From: a virus
Direction: 5' to 3' (one strand)
DNA: 64,000 nt
Virus record (IMG/VR): IMGVR_UViG_3300006737_000001
Coordinates: 1-64,000 of that record
The translations under genes were made by a program, and so were the position numbers. Under the pieces are notes generated by a model. That model saw nothing but the letters and a program-made list of their open reading frames with translations. It was not told the DNA's origin and did not search any database. Positions 37,944 to 46,776 of the stretch are shown one piece after another. Each line of letters begins with the position of its first letter. Position 1 is the first letter of the stretch.

Positions 37944-38941
37944 AAGAATTTAACGGTCAAAAGAATTGCTATACTAGTGTATATGTTTTTGATGATACTA
38001 AAGACAGAGTAGAAGGTAAAACTAATTACGACTCTGCTGTATTAAACACTATATGGTTTGATTTTGATGATGAAAAGAATGTGAAAAAATGTTTAATGGA
38101 CGTAAGAAGATTTATAAGAGTGTTCTGCAAACCTCGAGAAATTACCCCAAGGATATATCTTACAGGGGGGAAGGGCTTTCAAATGAATATAGACCTATAC
38201 TCCCACGTGGACTTATCGGATGGTATCAAGAGAGACATGTTAAGAAATTACTTAACATCTATAAAGAAAGATTATAAACTTAAAACACTAGACCAAGCAT
38301 GTATCAACAACAGCGTAGCTTGTCTACGAAGAATACCAAACACAAAGTATATATCTAAATTAACTCAAGAACCTACAGGAGTGTGGTGTATACAACTTAC
38401 GGTAGAGGAAGTAATGAAGATGTCTATCGAAGAAATATATGGTATGGCTGCGGAGCCACGAACTGATAAGTTTGAATCAACCAAAAGTAAAAAAGCATAT
38501 AGACACTTTGTTGAGTTTATGTGTGACGAATTAGATATAGAGCATAATGTATCATTAAGCGTTAATTATCTTTTAGATAAGATTAATAATGCAACAATAA
38601 GCTCTACTAAGCATAAAGGCTCTATAGAGAGTGATTATATAATGCCCTTAAGGGGGTGTATAATAGAGCTCATAGAGCGTAATATAGAGCGTGGACATAG
38701 CAGTCACGAAGAAAATAAAATAATAGGTATGGAGTTAATCAATGCTGGTTACTCCAACGCTGACATTCACTTTGTATTCGCTAGTATATACAACGAGCCC
38801 GGCCGAGACTGGGGTTGGTATACTGAGAATCCTAACACAGCTGGACACATAATACACAACATGAGAGAGAAAGCTTTAAATAGGTATTCAAAGGATAAAT
38901 TAATACAAATGAAAATATGCAGGGACGATTGTCCTTGCTAG
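37868..38941 (+). CDS. Archaeo-eukaryotic primase (PriS-like)
   Basis: ATG at 37868 follows GGTAGGAGA and gives 357 residues. WFDFDDEKN (about 63-71) holds the catalytic DxD, YLTGGKGFQMNID the nucleotide-binding GGKGxxxxI/hxh, and LRRIPNTKY the later basic motif. The C-terminal 150 residues are helical (GMELINAGYSNADIHFVFAS) and end MKICRDDCPC, a Cys cluster like those binding Fe-S or zinc in primases. It makes primers for PolB. It overlaps the previous gene by 76 bases. Confidence 0.8.
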   Translation: MYFREFGIPARIGRCYNIDQLEERVKEFNGQKNCYTSVYVFDDTKDRVEGKTNYDSAVLNTIWFDFDDEKNVKKCLMDVRRFIRVFCKPREITPRIYLTGGKGFQMNIDLYSHVDLSDGIKRDMLRNYLTSIKKDYKLKTLDQACINNSVACLRRIPNTKYISKLTQEPTGVWCIQLTVEEVMKMSIEEIYGMAAEPRTDKFESTKSKKAYRHFVEFMCDELDIEHNVSLSVNYLLDKINNATISSTKHKGSIESDYIMPLRGCIIELIERNIERGHSSHEENKIIGMELINAGYSNADIHFVFASIYNEPGRDWGWYTENPNTAGHIIHNMREKALNRYSKDKLIQMKICRDDCPC

Positions 38942-38953
38942 GAAAGGTCAAAT

Positions 38954-39322
38954 ATGGCAACATTGAAAAGAATAGAGAAACGTATGAACGATGTAGAAGC
39001 ATGGGTAAAAGAATTTGAGAAAGGCACTGGTCCTGCTCAAGTTATGGATAATATAAGTTGGTTATTAACACAGCTACGTATGACTGGAGAAAGGCTGCAA
39101 AGCACTGAACAGAACCTAATGCAACTACAACAAGGTATGCAAAGTAATACTGAAATAGTTCAAGGCTTTGTTGAGAAGAATGATTTAGTTCATGATTGGC
39201 AAGCACACCTTGCAGAAATACAAAAGGAGAACGAAGATGCCCTTCAAGAGCAAGAAACAGAGAGCTTGGATGCACAAGAACAAGCCGGCGATGGCGAAGA
39301 GATGGGAGAAGGAGACGCCTAA
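38954..39322 (+). CDS. Coiled-coil protein
   Basis: 122 residues, heptad-rich from about 5 to 100 (LKRIEKRMNDVEAWVKEFEK, TGERLQSTEQNLMQLQQGMQ), acidic C-terminus. GGAAAGGT precedes the ATG. No family recognised. Its end overlaps the next small basic gene. Confidence 0.6.
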   Translation: MATLKRIEKRMNDVEAWVKEFEKGTGPAQVMDNISWLLTQLRMTGERLQSTEQNLMQLQQGMQSNTEIVQGFVEKNDLVHDWQAHLAEIQKENEDALQEQETESLDAQEQAGDGEEMGEGDA

Positions 39323-39398
39323 AGGCGCTAAACTTCCAACTAAAGTCAAACGTAAGGCAAAAAGGAAAACTACGGGACGCCGTAAAAAGAAAAAGTGA
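39237..39398 (+). CDS. Small basic phage protein (MPFKSKKQRAWMHKNKP type)
   Basis: ATG after AAGGAGA, 53 residues. MPFKSKKQRAWMHKNKPAMA then KRWEKETPKGAKLPTK is a common tiny protein of bacteriophages (MPFxSxxQRxWM...KPxMAxxWxxET). Very basic tail. Overlaps the coiled-coil gene by 86 bases in another frame. Confidence 0.75.
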   Translation: MPFKSKKQRAWMHKNKPAMAKRWEKETPKGAKLPTKVKRKAKRKTTGRRKKKK

Positions 39399-39402
39399 TA
39401 TC

Positions 39403-39513
39403 ATGGTAGATAAAAAAGCTAGCAAAAAAGACGTTGACGTCAAAGAAGAAGTAAAACCTAAGACCGTCATGAAGATGATTGGTGGTAGGATGAGAGAGAT
39501 AGAGGTAGAATAA
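39403..39513 (+). CDS. 36-residue charged peptide
   Basis: MVDKKASKKDVDVKEEVKPK then TVMKMIGGRMREIEVE. Its stop overlaps the next ATG (TAATG). Unrecognised. Confidence 0.5.
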   Translation: MVDKKASKKDVDVKEEVKPKTVMKMIGGRMREIEVE

Positions 39514-39695
39514 TGGCCAAAAAAGAAGTAAAGAAAGAAACTAAAAAGGCTGCGCCTAAAAAGAAAGAAGTAGTAGCTAATCCATGGGATGGGTTAGAAG
39601 GACCTACTAAACATCCTGACCACAGAGGAAAGGATATATATCTTAAAGATGGTGTTCACGGATATTTCGTGGATGGTGTCTTTAAAAAAGTGTGA
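39513..39695 (+). CDS. 60-residue protein of unknown function
   Basis: Lys-rich start (MAKKEVKKETKKAAPKKKEV), then WDGLEGPTKHPDHRGKDIYL and a YFVDGVFKKV beta end. Unrecognised. Confidence 0.55.
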   Translation: MAKKEVKKETKKAAPKKKEVVANPWDGLEGPTKHPDHRGKDIYLKDGVHGYFVDGVFKKV

Positions 39696-39781
39696 GTTTA
39701 TTAACTTCACAAAGTCGATGTAAGTGTGATTCACCAAAGAATTGCACTTGCGCTCGGCGTGTCTTAACAGACTTTAAATAG
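39692..39781 (+). CDS. 29-residue Cys-containing peptide
   Basis: GTG in a GTGA overlap; MSLLTSQSRCKCDSPKNCTC then ARRVLTDFK. Four cysteines in CKCDSPKNCTC could bind one metal ion. Confidence 0.45.
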   Translation: MSLLTSQSRCKCDSPKNCTCARRVLTDFK

Positions 39782-39804
39782 TATTTTTTAAAATTAGAAA
39801 AAAG

Positions 39805-39812
39805 CTTATATA
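39805..39812 (+). promoter_or_regulatory. TATA box for ribonucleotide reductase
   Basis: AAAGCTTATATAGTAG. The next ATG, 24-25 bases on at 39830, opens a seven-codon minicistron before the reductase gene. Confidence 0.6.
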
Positions 39813-39829
39813 GTAGCTCAAACTATAAA

Positions 39830-39853
39830 ATGAAACCGCAATTGGAGTGGTAA
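39830..39853 (+). CDS. Seven-codon leader minicistron (MKPQLEW)
   Basis: ATG-AAA-CCG-CAA-TTG-GAG-TGG-TAA. Its TTGGAG codons double as a ribosome site for the reductase ATG, which follows the stop after one base. The join matches that at 27514. Confidence 0.38.
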   Translation: MKPQLEW

Positions 39854-39854
39854 A

Positions 39855-41720
39855 ATGTTTAAGAACGAAGTAGCAGAATTTATATATAAAAGAACGTATT
39901 CACGTTGGTTAGAAGAAGAGAACAGGCGAGAAGATTGGCCTGAGACGATAGAAAGATTTATTGGTTTTATAATTTCAGAAAGACCAGATATACCAGATAA
40001 GACTATTAACAAGATTAGAAAGTATATGTTAGAGTTTGCGGTAATGCCATCGATGCGTTTTTTATGGGCAGCAGGTCCAGCAGCTAAAGCAGATAATACT
40101 TGCATATACAACTGCTCCTTTGCGAAAATTAATTCTGTTGAAGCATTTGCAGAATGTTTATATGTATTAATGTGTGGTACTGGTTTTGGTTTCTCAGTTG
40201 AGAAAGAAGAAGTATCTAAATTACCAGAAGTACCAGAAATTAAATCAGCACAAGGTAATGCTAAGTTTGTTATTGAAGATTCAAAAGCAGGTTGGGCAGA
40301 CTCAGTTAAAGATTTAATGGGAAGTTTATACAAAGGACAAAATATTTATTTTGATTATTCTAAAATAAGAGGTGAAGGAGCTAGACTTATGACTATGGGT
40401 GGTCGTGCATCTGGTCCTGCACCATTAGTTAAACTACACGATTTTATTCGTGAAACTATGCACAACGCTCAAGGTAGAAAAATGACTACACTAGAAGCTC
40501 ACGACATCTGTAACCAGATAGCTGAGATAGTTGTAGTAGGTGGAGTAAGACGTAGCTCCCAGATATCCTTGAGTGATTTAACTGATAAAGAAATGAGGCA
40601 CGCAAAGGAATGGCCCTTTCCTATTAAGAGAGCAATGGCAAACAACAGTGCTATCTACAGAGAAAAACCATCCGCAGCAGATTTTTTAATTGAATGGGGT
40701 GCGTTAGCTAAATCAGGAACAGGTGAGAGAGGTATATTTAATCTCTCCTCAGCTCAAGCTAAAGCCCCTGCACGTCGTTACGCTCCACTCATACAGGGTA
40801 CAAATCCTTGTGGAGAAATAATGTTACGAGATATGCAATTTTGTAACCTTTCGGAAGTAGTAGTAAGAGAAGACGATGACCTTGATACGTTGTTAGACAA
40901 GGTTGAGACAGCAACATGGCTTGGTGTTATACAAAGTTCTTTCACAAATTTTCCATATCTCAGAAAAGAGTGGAAAAAGAATTGTGACGTAGAAGCGCTT
41001 CTAGGTGTCAGTTTGACAGGTCAGATGGATAACCCTTCGATATTAACATCAGAGGCATTAGCGGCCCTTAAAAGCCGTGTTTTACGTATATCTCGTAAAT
41101 CATCTGGTATACTAGGAACTAAAATGCCAGCAGCGACCACTTGTGTAAAGCCATCAGGAACTGTTTCACAGCTTGTAGACTCAGCGTCTGGAGTTCACCC
41201 AAGATATTCTCAGTATTATATCCGTCGTTACAGAATTGCGGCTCGTGACCCACTGTTTAATTTAATGAAAGATAGTGGTATAAAATGTAACCCAGAGAAT
41301 GGACAGAATAAAAAAGACGCTAGTACATGGGTACTAGAATTCCCAGTCAAATCACCAGACGGTTGTGTTACTAGAAAGGATGTGTCTGCTTTAGACCAAT
41401 TAAAACATTATAAAAACTTACAACACAATTGGTGTGAACACAATGCTAGTATGACTGTATATGTTAGAGATGATGAATGGTTCGAAGTTGGTAATTGGGT
41501 GTATCAAAATTGGGAAATTATAAACGGAGTATCTTTCTTACCTTACTCAGGTGGTAAGTATAAATTAGCTCCATATGAAGAAATTGACCACAGAACCTAC
41601 GAAAGGCTTATAAAGGCTCAACCCGTAATTGATTATAAGCAATTGTCACAATATGAGACTCAAGACAATACCCAAGGTAAGTCTGAGTTTGCTTGTGTTG
41701 GAGATAAGTGTGAAATCTAA
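39855..41720 (+). CDS. nrdJ: Adenosylcobalamin-dependent (class II) ribonucleotide reductase
   Basis: Reduces ribonucleotides to deoxyribonucleotides using B12. 621 residues with SMRFLWAAGPAAKADNTCIY (first redox Cys), GTGFGFSVEKEE, GVRRSSQISLSDL, GTNPCGEIMLRD near 316 (radical-site Cys and Glu), ATTCVKPSGTVSQLVDSASG and VHPRYSQYYIRR. The C-terminal CVGDKC pair re-reduces the active site. It is complete. It needs host cobalamin or thioredoxin-type reductant and works without a second subunit. The last metabolic gene before the convergent tail genes. Confidence 0.93.
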   Translation: MFKNEVAEFIYKRTYSRWLEEENRREDWPETIERFIGFIISERPDIPDKTINKIRKYMLEFAVMPSMRFLWAAGPAAKADNTCIYNCSFAKINSVEAFAECLYVLMCGTGFGFSVEKEEVSKLPEVPEIKSAQGNAKFVIEDSKAGWADSVKDLMGSLYKGQNIYFDYSKIRGEGARLMTMGGRASGPAPLVKLHDFIRETMHNAQGRKMTTLEAHDICNQIAEIVVVGGVRRSSQISLSDLTDKEMRHAKEWPFPIKRAMANNSAIYREKPSAADFLIEWGALAKSGTGERGIFNLSSAQAKAPARRYAPLIQGTNPCGEIMLRDMQFCNLSEVVVREDDDLDTLLDKVETATWLGVIQSSFTNFPYLRKEWKKNCDVEALLGVSLTGQMDNPSILTSEALAALKSRVLRISRKSSGILGTKMPAATTCVKPSGTVSQLVDSASGVHPRYSQYYIRRYRIAARDPLFNLMKDSGIKCNPENGQNKKDASTWVLEFPVKSPDGCVTRKDVSALDQLKHYKNLQHNWCEHNASMTVYVRDDEWFEVGNWVYQNWEIINGVSFLPYSGGKYKLAPYEEIDHRTYERLIKAQPVIDYKQLSQYETQDNTQGKSEFACVGDKCEI

Positions 41721-41722
41721 AC

Positions 41723-41977
41723 ATGGAATTCGAAACAGATATTACTGGATACGGCCGCAAGATGGGTCGAGACGCAGGACTTACTTCTGAAGGTAGAATA
41801 GATTCCGTCGTTAAAGTAGGTGGTGGAGAATTTGAAGGTATGCAACCAGCAGGAACCATATCTGCTAGAACTATGAACCCCGGTGGTTCTGAAGTATCTG
41901 GTGGTGGAGCAAACGCTGGAGACTACGCACCTACCAAAGCTAGAAACGATGGAATTATTGGTAATCCAAGAGACTAA
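41723..41977 (+). CDS. Gly-rich small protein of unknown function
   Basis: 84 residues, Gly/Ala/Asn-rich with little hydrophobic core (MEFETDITGYGRKMGRDAGL...). Probably disordered. It ends tail-to-tail with the leftward hub gene, the two stops overlapping. Confidence 0.5.
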   Translation: MEFETDITGYGRKMGRDAGLTSEGRIDSVVKVGGGEFEGMQPAGTISARTMNPGGSEVSGGGANAGDYAPTKARNDGIIGNPRD

Positions 41978-43026
41978 TTATCTTGTTGTGCTATAAACTC
42001 TGCTAACGTTGGTGGTTTTCTATTTATATTTAATCCTATAGCAAAACCCCCGGGTGTAAATGCAATCTTTTTACCCCTTACCCTATAGTTACCAGAGAAC
42101 TCAGGGTCATCTGTTTTAATAGTTATAACATCATTTTCTTCTAAGTATACTCCTTCGAAAGAATCTATACCATATTCATATTGAGTTTCTAAATTAGCTC
42201 TAAATACTTTTTGTGCAAAATCTTTACAAGCAGCAGGGGATTGTAATTTATCATTATTTACTTCTAGATATGTTTTATCAAATGCATCTACGGCTGTTTG
42301 ATGGGAATACTGACCCTTTACTCCATTAGCTCCATTAACTATTATAATAGTCGGTACCTTTTTATTAATTATCTTTAGGCTTGTTATATTATCATACTCA
42401 GTAAACACCATAGTAGGAGCAGTAGTTTTTAAATCACTTTCTAATTCTATTACGAACTGAGACTTACCCCCATCATCTATTAACTTAGCAATATTAGGCC
42501 TTGGTAAATCACCACTATCATCAACAGCTCTACCTAACAAATCTTTTATTATATCTTCTAAGCTCATCGTACCTCTCAAGGGGGGTCTAGAAGAGCTAAT
42601 CAAAGGCGTAGTATCGCCTATACAATCAGTTCCTATTTTATCACTCAGTTCAGCTATACTGATTGCTTTACGAATAGCATTACCTATAGTTAAACCATCT
42701 ATATTATTTCTATCATCTAGTGGTACCATTGCTTTAGATACATCACCAGCTAATTTTAAGTAGCCCAAAGCATCTTGTGCAAAAACTTCTATATAATCAA
42801 ATGTCTCTTTCAACCTTCTTATGTAACCTCTAAACAAAGGTGAGCCTTCAAAATCATTAAAATACATAAGAACCTCTTGATTCCATAGAGCCATATTACC
42901 GGCTTCTGTTAATGGTAATTTAAACTGTAAACTTGCAGCAGTTAGTCCACCGGTAGAAGTTAGAGCACCATCTAAAAAATCTACATCTCTTCCATTAATA
43001 GATATTCTAGGTGTAAGCTTTCTCAT
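41974..43026 (-). CDS. Tail hub/baseplate-like protein
   Basis: 350 residues. ISINGRDVDFLDGALTSTGG, LFRGYIRRLKETFDYIEVFA, and late GVYLEENDVITIKTDDPEFS with RVRGKKIAFTPGGFAIGLNI follow the beta-barrel order of gp27/XkdQ/gpD-type hub proteins. It is the last gene of the leftward tail operon, where hubs usually lie. It overlaps the preceding tail gene by 20 bases. Confidence 0.68.
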   Translation of the reverse strand: MRKLTPRISINGRDVDFLDGALTSTGGLTAASLQFKLPLTEAGNMALWNQEVLMYFNDFEGSPLFRGYIRRLKETFDYIEVFAQDALGYLKLAGDVSKAMVPLDDRNNIDGLTIGNAIRKAISIAELSDKIGTDCIGDTTPLISSSRPPLRGTMSLEDIIKDLLGRAVDDSGDLPRPNIAKLIDDGGKSQFVIELESDLKTTAPTMVFTEYDNITSLKIINKKVPTIIIVNGANGVKGQYSHQTAVDAFDKTYLEVNNDKLQSPAACKDFAQKVFRANLETQYEYGIDSFEGVYLEENDVITIKTDDPEFSGNYRVRGKKIAFTPGGFAIGLNINRKPPTLAEFIAQQDN

Positions 43027-46000
43027 GCTGTAAGCCTCCTAGAGGATAAATGTCTGTCATTAAGTTACCAGAGGAATCTATCAAAGCTATATTTTCTACT
43101 CCTAAAGTAAATGTAAAGTCTACTACTCTACGAGGTCCTTGGGGTCTAGCGACTTCACTTACGTTTTGAACTACACCAAACAACCGTACAAATGTACCAT
43201 CCTTCTGTGGTTCATCCCAATAAACTCTACAATCCTCTGCTTGTATTTTACGTAGAGTGTGTAAATGTCCATATAATGTGTCTGGACCGTGGTCATCAAA
43301 AGCAGTAGATGAATTCTCATCACCTAAAGCTACACTACTAAACCCAACTTCTTCCATAGCAATACCAGTTTTAGTTATAAATACCTTTCCTTTGCGGGTT
43401 ATTGCTTTAAAGTATTGCCCTGTTCTTCCTATACTAATACTACTTGTAATAGCCAAAGAGTTAAGATTGTAAGCAGAGTTATCTACGACATCAATAATAT
43501 TATGATATCCCTTACTTGCATCATATATGTTCCACAATTCAGGATATAGATTAATAGGTGTACCACCAGAAGTATTATCTGCGGTTCCTGAAATAGAAAT
43601 TTTCACAGCATATTTTTCCTGTCCTTGCCATAATCCTTTAAGAGCATCTGCTGCATCGGCACCTCCTATATTAAAATCATTATCCCAACCTGTAACTGGG
43701 AAATAATTATCTACTGAAGGTAATTTATTATTAGTACCTCCACTTGGTAAATAAACTTTACTAAACCCATCTATGGCATCATAACCATTAATACGCTGTA
43801 TGGTAAACTTTAAATCACCACCAAACCTTTCTGCTCCTCCTCTCATAATGCTACCAGTATCTCCTATGTGGAAATATAAAACATCATCAGCTTCTTTATA
43901 ACCATCTCCACCATCTTTACTAATCCAGAAAGCGTTACCACTGGCTGTATTGTATATAGTATAAACTTTAACTGCACTAGTAGTGTCTATTACAGCATTA
44001 GCTGCATTAAATAAATATAAACGTTCATCCATAGAGAAAGGTCCACCAGTTGTAAACGTACCCCATACAGTTTCTCCATTTGTCCCAGACACCGAATCTA
44101 CTCTCATTATTTTTGAAGCCGAACCATAAGTAGCATTATTTGTTAATTGGTTTGTAGCTACTGGGTTAGAACTAAATGTTGCATCATAGGTTAACATATT
44201 GTATTGACTACCTGAGAAAGGTAATGCTATATATTTAAATGAACCTATGTCTTCATCGTTAGTACCAGACAAAGGAGTAGTTATATCTCCTGAAGTTTTT
44301 CCCTTGATGGTAAAGTAATCGCCATACAAACTACCTGCGGTTGCATTAGAACCTATTGTTCCCGATACACTACCTGTAATAACACCAAAACCATAATCTC
44401 CAGCAGTTTCTGGTATAGTAGTTGTGTTTATTCTACCTCCATATAGATTTTCTAATTTTATAGACTCCCACCCAGCAGGTGGATTGAAAGATACAACACC
44501 ACTTTTAGATAGACTATACTCATAACTATCATAAGTATCGTTGGTTGTGTTCCTACGTTCCCGTACAACAGAAGTACCATCTTCAAACTCTACAGGTTCC
44601 CAATGTACACTTTGAACATTAGTTCCTGAATTTTCTATCATTAACACTGAAACATCATTTATACCATATGGGGGTGCAGTCGTTGTAGCAGACTGAATAC
44701 CCTTAGCATAGTTAGTCATGTTAAAAAACAATTTGTCAGGTTTTTCATCAAATAATAATAATAAATACTCATTAAGGTTAGTGGCTCTAGTGTTACCACC
44801 CATGTCCTTTTGAGTTCCAACATTAACATCTTCTAAACTAATAGCACTTCCACTACTGTTACTCATGTTTTTAGTAGAGTAGTCAGTAGAGTGTGTGGTA
44901 TTACTTCCACTGCTTAATATTTTAGTAGGAAAATCTCTAGCGTTAGCTTCACTAGCTGTTCCTCCAGCTGCGTTTTGATTCCAAGATTTAGCTGGTGTTA
45001 TTCTAAAAACACATGGAACATCTAAATCACTTCTATAACTATTAGCAGAGCTTGGTTCTGTCTGTAATCTAACGATGTGTGATTGAGGTACTAGACGTCC
45101 GAAGTCATCCATCAAGAATTGGTCCATAACTATACTACCTGATGTATATGTATTAGATAAAGCATTAGTTGTAGTCCAAGGAGAATCATAAGTAGTGCCT
45201 GTTTTGAATGGCATTGCTTTATGAGATAACGATTTACCATAAGGATTTACTAAATATGTATAAGATACAGAACGTTGTTTGTTTGTTTGATATGCTCTGT
45301 CTTTTCCTATACCTTTGAGTTGCCAATACTCACGTTGTTGAGTTGCGTTAAAAAAGAAACCTACATTGACATTACTTCCATCTGCATGAGTACTAGCTGT
45401 TGAACTAGCAAATCCTCTAGTACAATTTAAAAAAGATGTAGCAGTTATATTAGTATAATGAATCATCTCCGAACCTACATGCATAGTACCACTTGCTGGA
45501 AATTGTGCAGTAGAAACCACTGGTATAGTTGTGGCAGCAGCAGATAATGTACCACCATTATTTACAGTAGTAGGGTTTGCTCCTCCATCACCAGCATTCC
45601 ACGGAAAGGCAGGTGAAAAATACATTTTACCATTGTCATAGTAATATTTACTCATACTCACATTCGATGCAGCTGCACGACTCTGAGAGAAATCCATAAT
45701 CAATTGTCTTTCTATATCATCAGCTTTTTTGATTGGTTCTCCCGGTGTAATATAACATATTGGATAACCAGTAGCACTGAGTTGACCGGGTATACCAGCC
45801 ACAAAGAAACCTATTTTGAGTCTATTGTAAACTTCATTAGCAGTGTAGTCAGTAGCACCAGAAGCCCCTACATATTTAGGATTTTTATATTTGACTTCTA
45901 ATACTTTCCTAACAGTAGCTCCTGATAATAAAGCAGTTCTATTACTAGCACCATCTTGAAGTACATTTACTAAAAAATTCAGAGATGGAGTTGTAACATA

Positions 46001-46618
46001 ACTCTCAGAGAGTACTACTTCTACCTTCTCTATACTACTACCACCACCCCCACTAGCATCGATAGAATCGACACTATCACTAGCCCCAGATAATAATACA
46101 TTATCAACTAAAAGGGTAAGGTCTATTTTAATAGGTAAAGCATATTCTATTTCGGTGTTGGTAAGTGTAGGGAATATTGAAACATATAGTTCCTGAGAAC
46201 CATACACGTCAAACAGAGAATTGTCTATACCGGATTTTAATGTTTTGTTCTGAGTTCTCATTACAGAGGTAGATGTAAAATCTGTAACAGGAAGAGAAGC
46301 TATATTAGTATCTTGGCTAAAAGGTCTTACATCTGACTCAGTAGCGTTTGCACTATAATAACGAGAAGCTATTCCTTCTGAATTAATTGTTTGTATAATA
46401 GGTTTGAAGGTACCAGTTGCGTTGTATGTGTGAGTAGCCGTAGCACCACTTACTGGTTCTGTAAATTGTAACCATTGATAATTAGATTCTTCTTTTTTAT
46501 TAGATGAACCATCATCCCAGTCAATGTAAACTGCTCTTACATTATTATCTTGGAAACTTAAAGTCCCTGTAACTTCAGTGTTAGCTGTTCCTGTTGTTGT
46601 ATTCCACGTTAAACTCAT
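43007..46618 (-). CDS. Large tail protein with N-terminal PKD-like domain
   Basis: 1203 residues, Ser/Thr/Gly/Asn-rich and almost all beta. Residues 1-85 (YIDWDDGSSNKKEE...ATHTYNATGTFKPIIQTI) form a PKD-like domain. The C-terminus (RRVVDFTFTLGVENIALIDS) may join the hub. Likely a tail tip or host-contact protein. Start is ATG in an ATGA overlap with the small zinc protein gene. Confidence 0.6.
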   Translation of the reverse strand: MSLTWNTTTGTANTEVTGTLSFQDNNVRAVYIDWDDGSSNKKEESNYQWLQFTEPVSGATATHTYNATGTFKPIIQTINSEGIASRYYSANATESDVRPFSQDTNIASLPVTDFTSTSVMRTQNKTLKSGIDNSLFDVYGSQELYVSIFPTLTNTEIEYALPIKIDLTLLVDNVLLSGASDSVDSIDASGGGGSSIEKVEVVLSESYVTTPSLNFLVNVLQDGASNRTALLSGATVRKVLEVKYKNPKYVGASGATDYTANEVYNRLKIGFFVAGIPGQLSATGYPICYITPGEPIKKADDIERQLIMDFSQSRAAASNVSMSKYYYDNGKMYFSPAFPWNAGDGGANPTTVNNGGTLSAAATTIPVVSTAQFPASGTMHVGSEMIHYTNITATSFLNCTRGFASSTASTHADGSNVNVGFFFNATQQREYWQLKGIGKDRAYQTNKQRSVSYTYLVNPYGKSLSHKAMPFKTGTTYDSPWTTTNALSNTYTSGSIVMDQFLMDDFGRLVPQSHIVRLQTEPSSANSYRSDLDVPCVFRITPAKSWNQNAAGGTASEANARDFPTKILSSGSNTTHSTDYSTKNMSNSSGSAISLEDVNVGTQKDMGGNTRATNLNEYLLLLFDEKPDKLFFNMTNYAKGIQSATTTAPPYGINDVSVLMIENSGTNVQSVHWEPVEFEDGTSVVRERRNTTNDTYDSYEYSLSKSGVVSFNPPAGWESIKLENLYGGRINTTTIPETAGDYGFGVITGSVSGTIGSNATAGSLYGDYFTIKGKTSGDITTPLSGTNDEDIGSFKYIALPFSGSQYNMLTYDATFSSNPVATNQLTNNATYGSASKIMRVDSVSGTNGETVWGTFTTGGPFSMDERLYLFNAANAVIDTTSAVKVYTIYNTASGNAFWISKDGGDGYKEADDVLYFHIGDTGSIMRGGAERFGGDLKFTIQRINGYDAIDGFSKVYLPSGGTNNKLPSVDNYFPVTGWDNDFNIGGADAADALKGLWQGQEKYAVKISISGTADNTSGGTPINLYPELWNIYDASKGYHNIIDVVDNSAYNLNSLAITSSISIGRTGQYFKAITRKGKVFITKTGIAMEEVGFSSVALGDENSSTAFDDHGPDTLYGHLHTLRKIQAEDCRVYWDEPQKDGTFVRLFGVVQNVSEVARPQGPRRVVDFTFTLGVENIALIDSSGNLMTDIYPLGGLQHEKAYT

Positions 46619-46776
46619 TCTTCATCCTCTTCTATACTGTCTTCATAATACACATAATCATCTTCTGACCTTTTATAAACATGAGGGCATACACCCGTTC
46701 TAATTATATAGTTTGCATATTTATTATCAGCTTTGCACCTTGGGCAGATGTTTTCAGTAATGTTTTTAACTAACAT
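46615..46776 (-). CDS. 53-residue zinc-ribbon protein in the tail operon
   Basis: MLVKNITENICPRCKADNKY onward with a later CPH: a CPRC knuckle followed by C-P-H, then an acidic tail. TAATG overlap at the start and ATGA at the end fix it between two giant tail genes. Confidence 0.6.
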   Translation of the reverse strand: MLVKNITENICPRCKADNKYANYIIRTGVCPHVYKRSEDDYVYYEDSIEEDEE

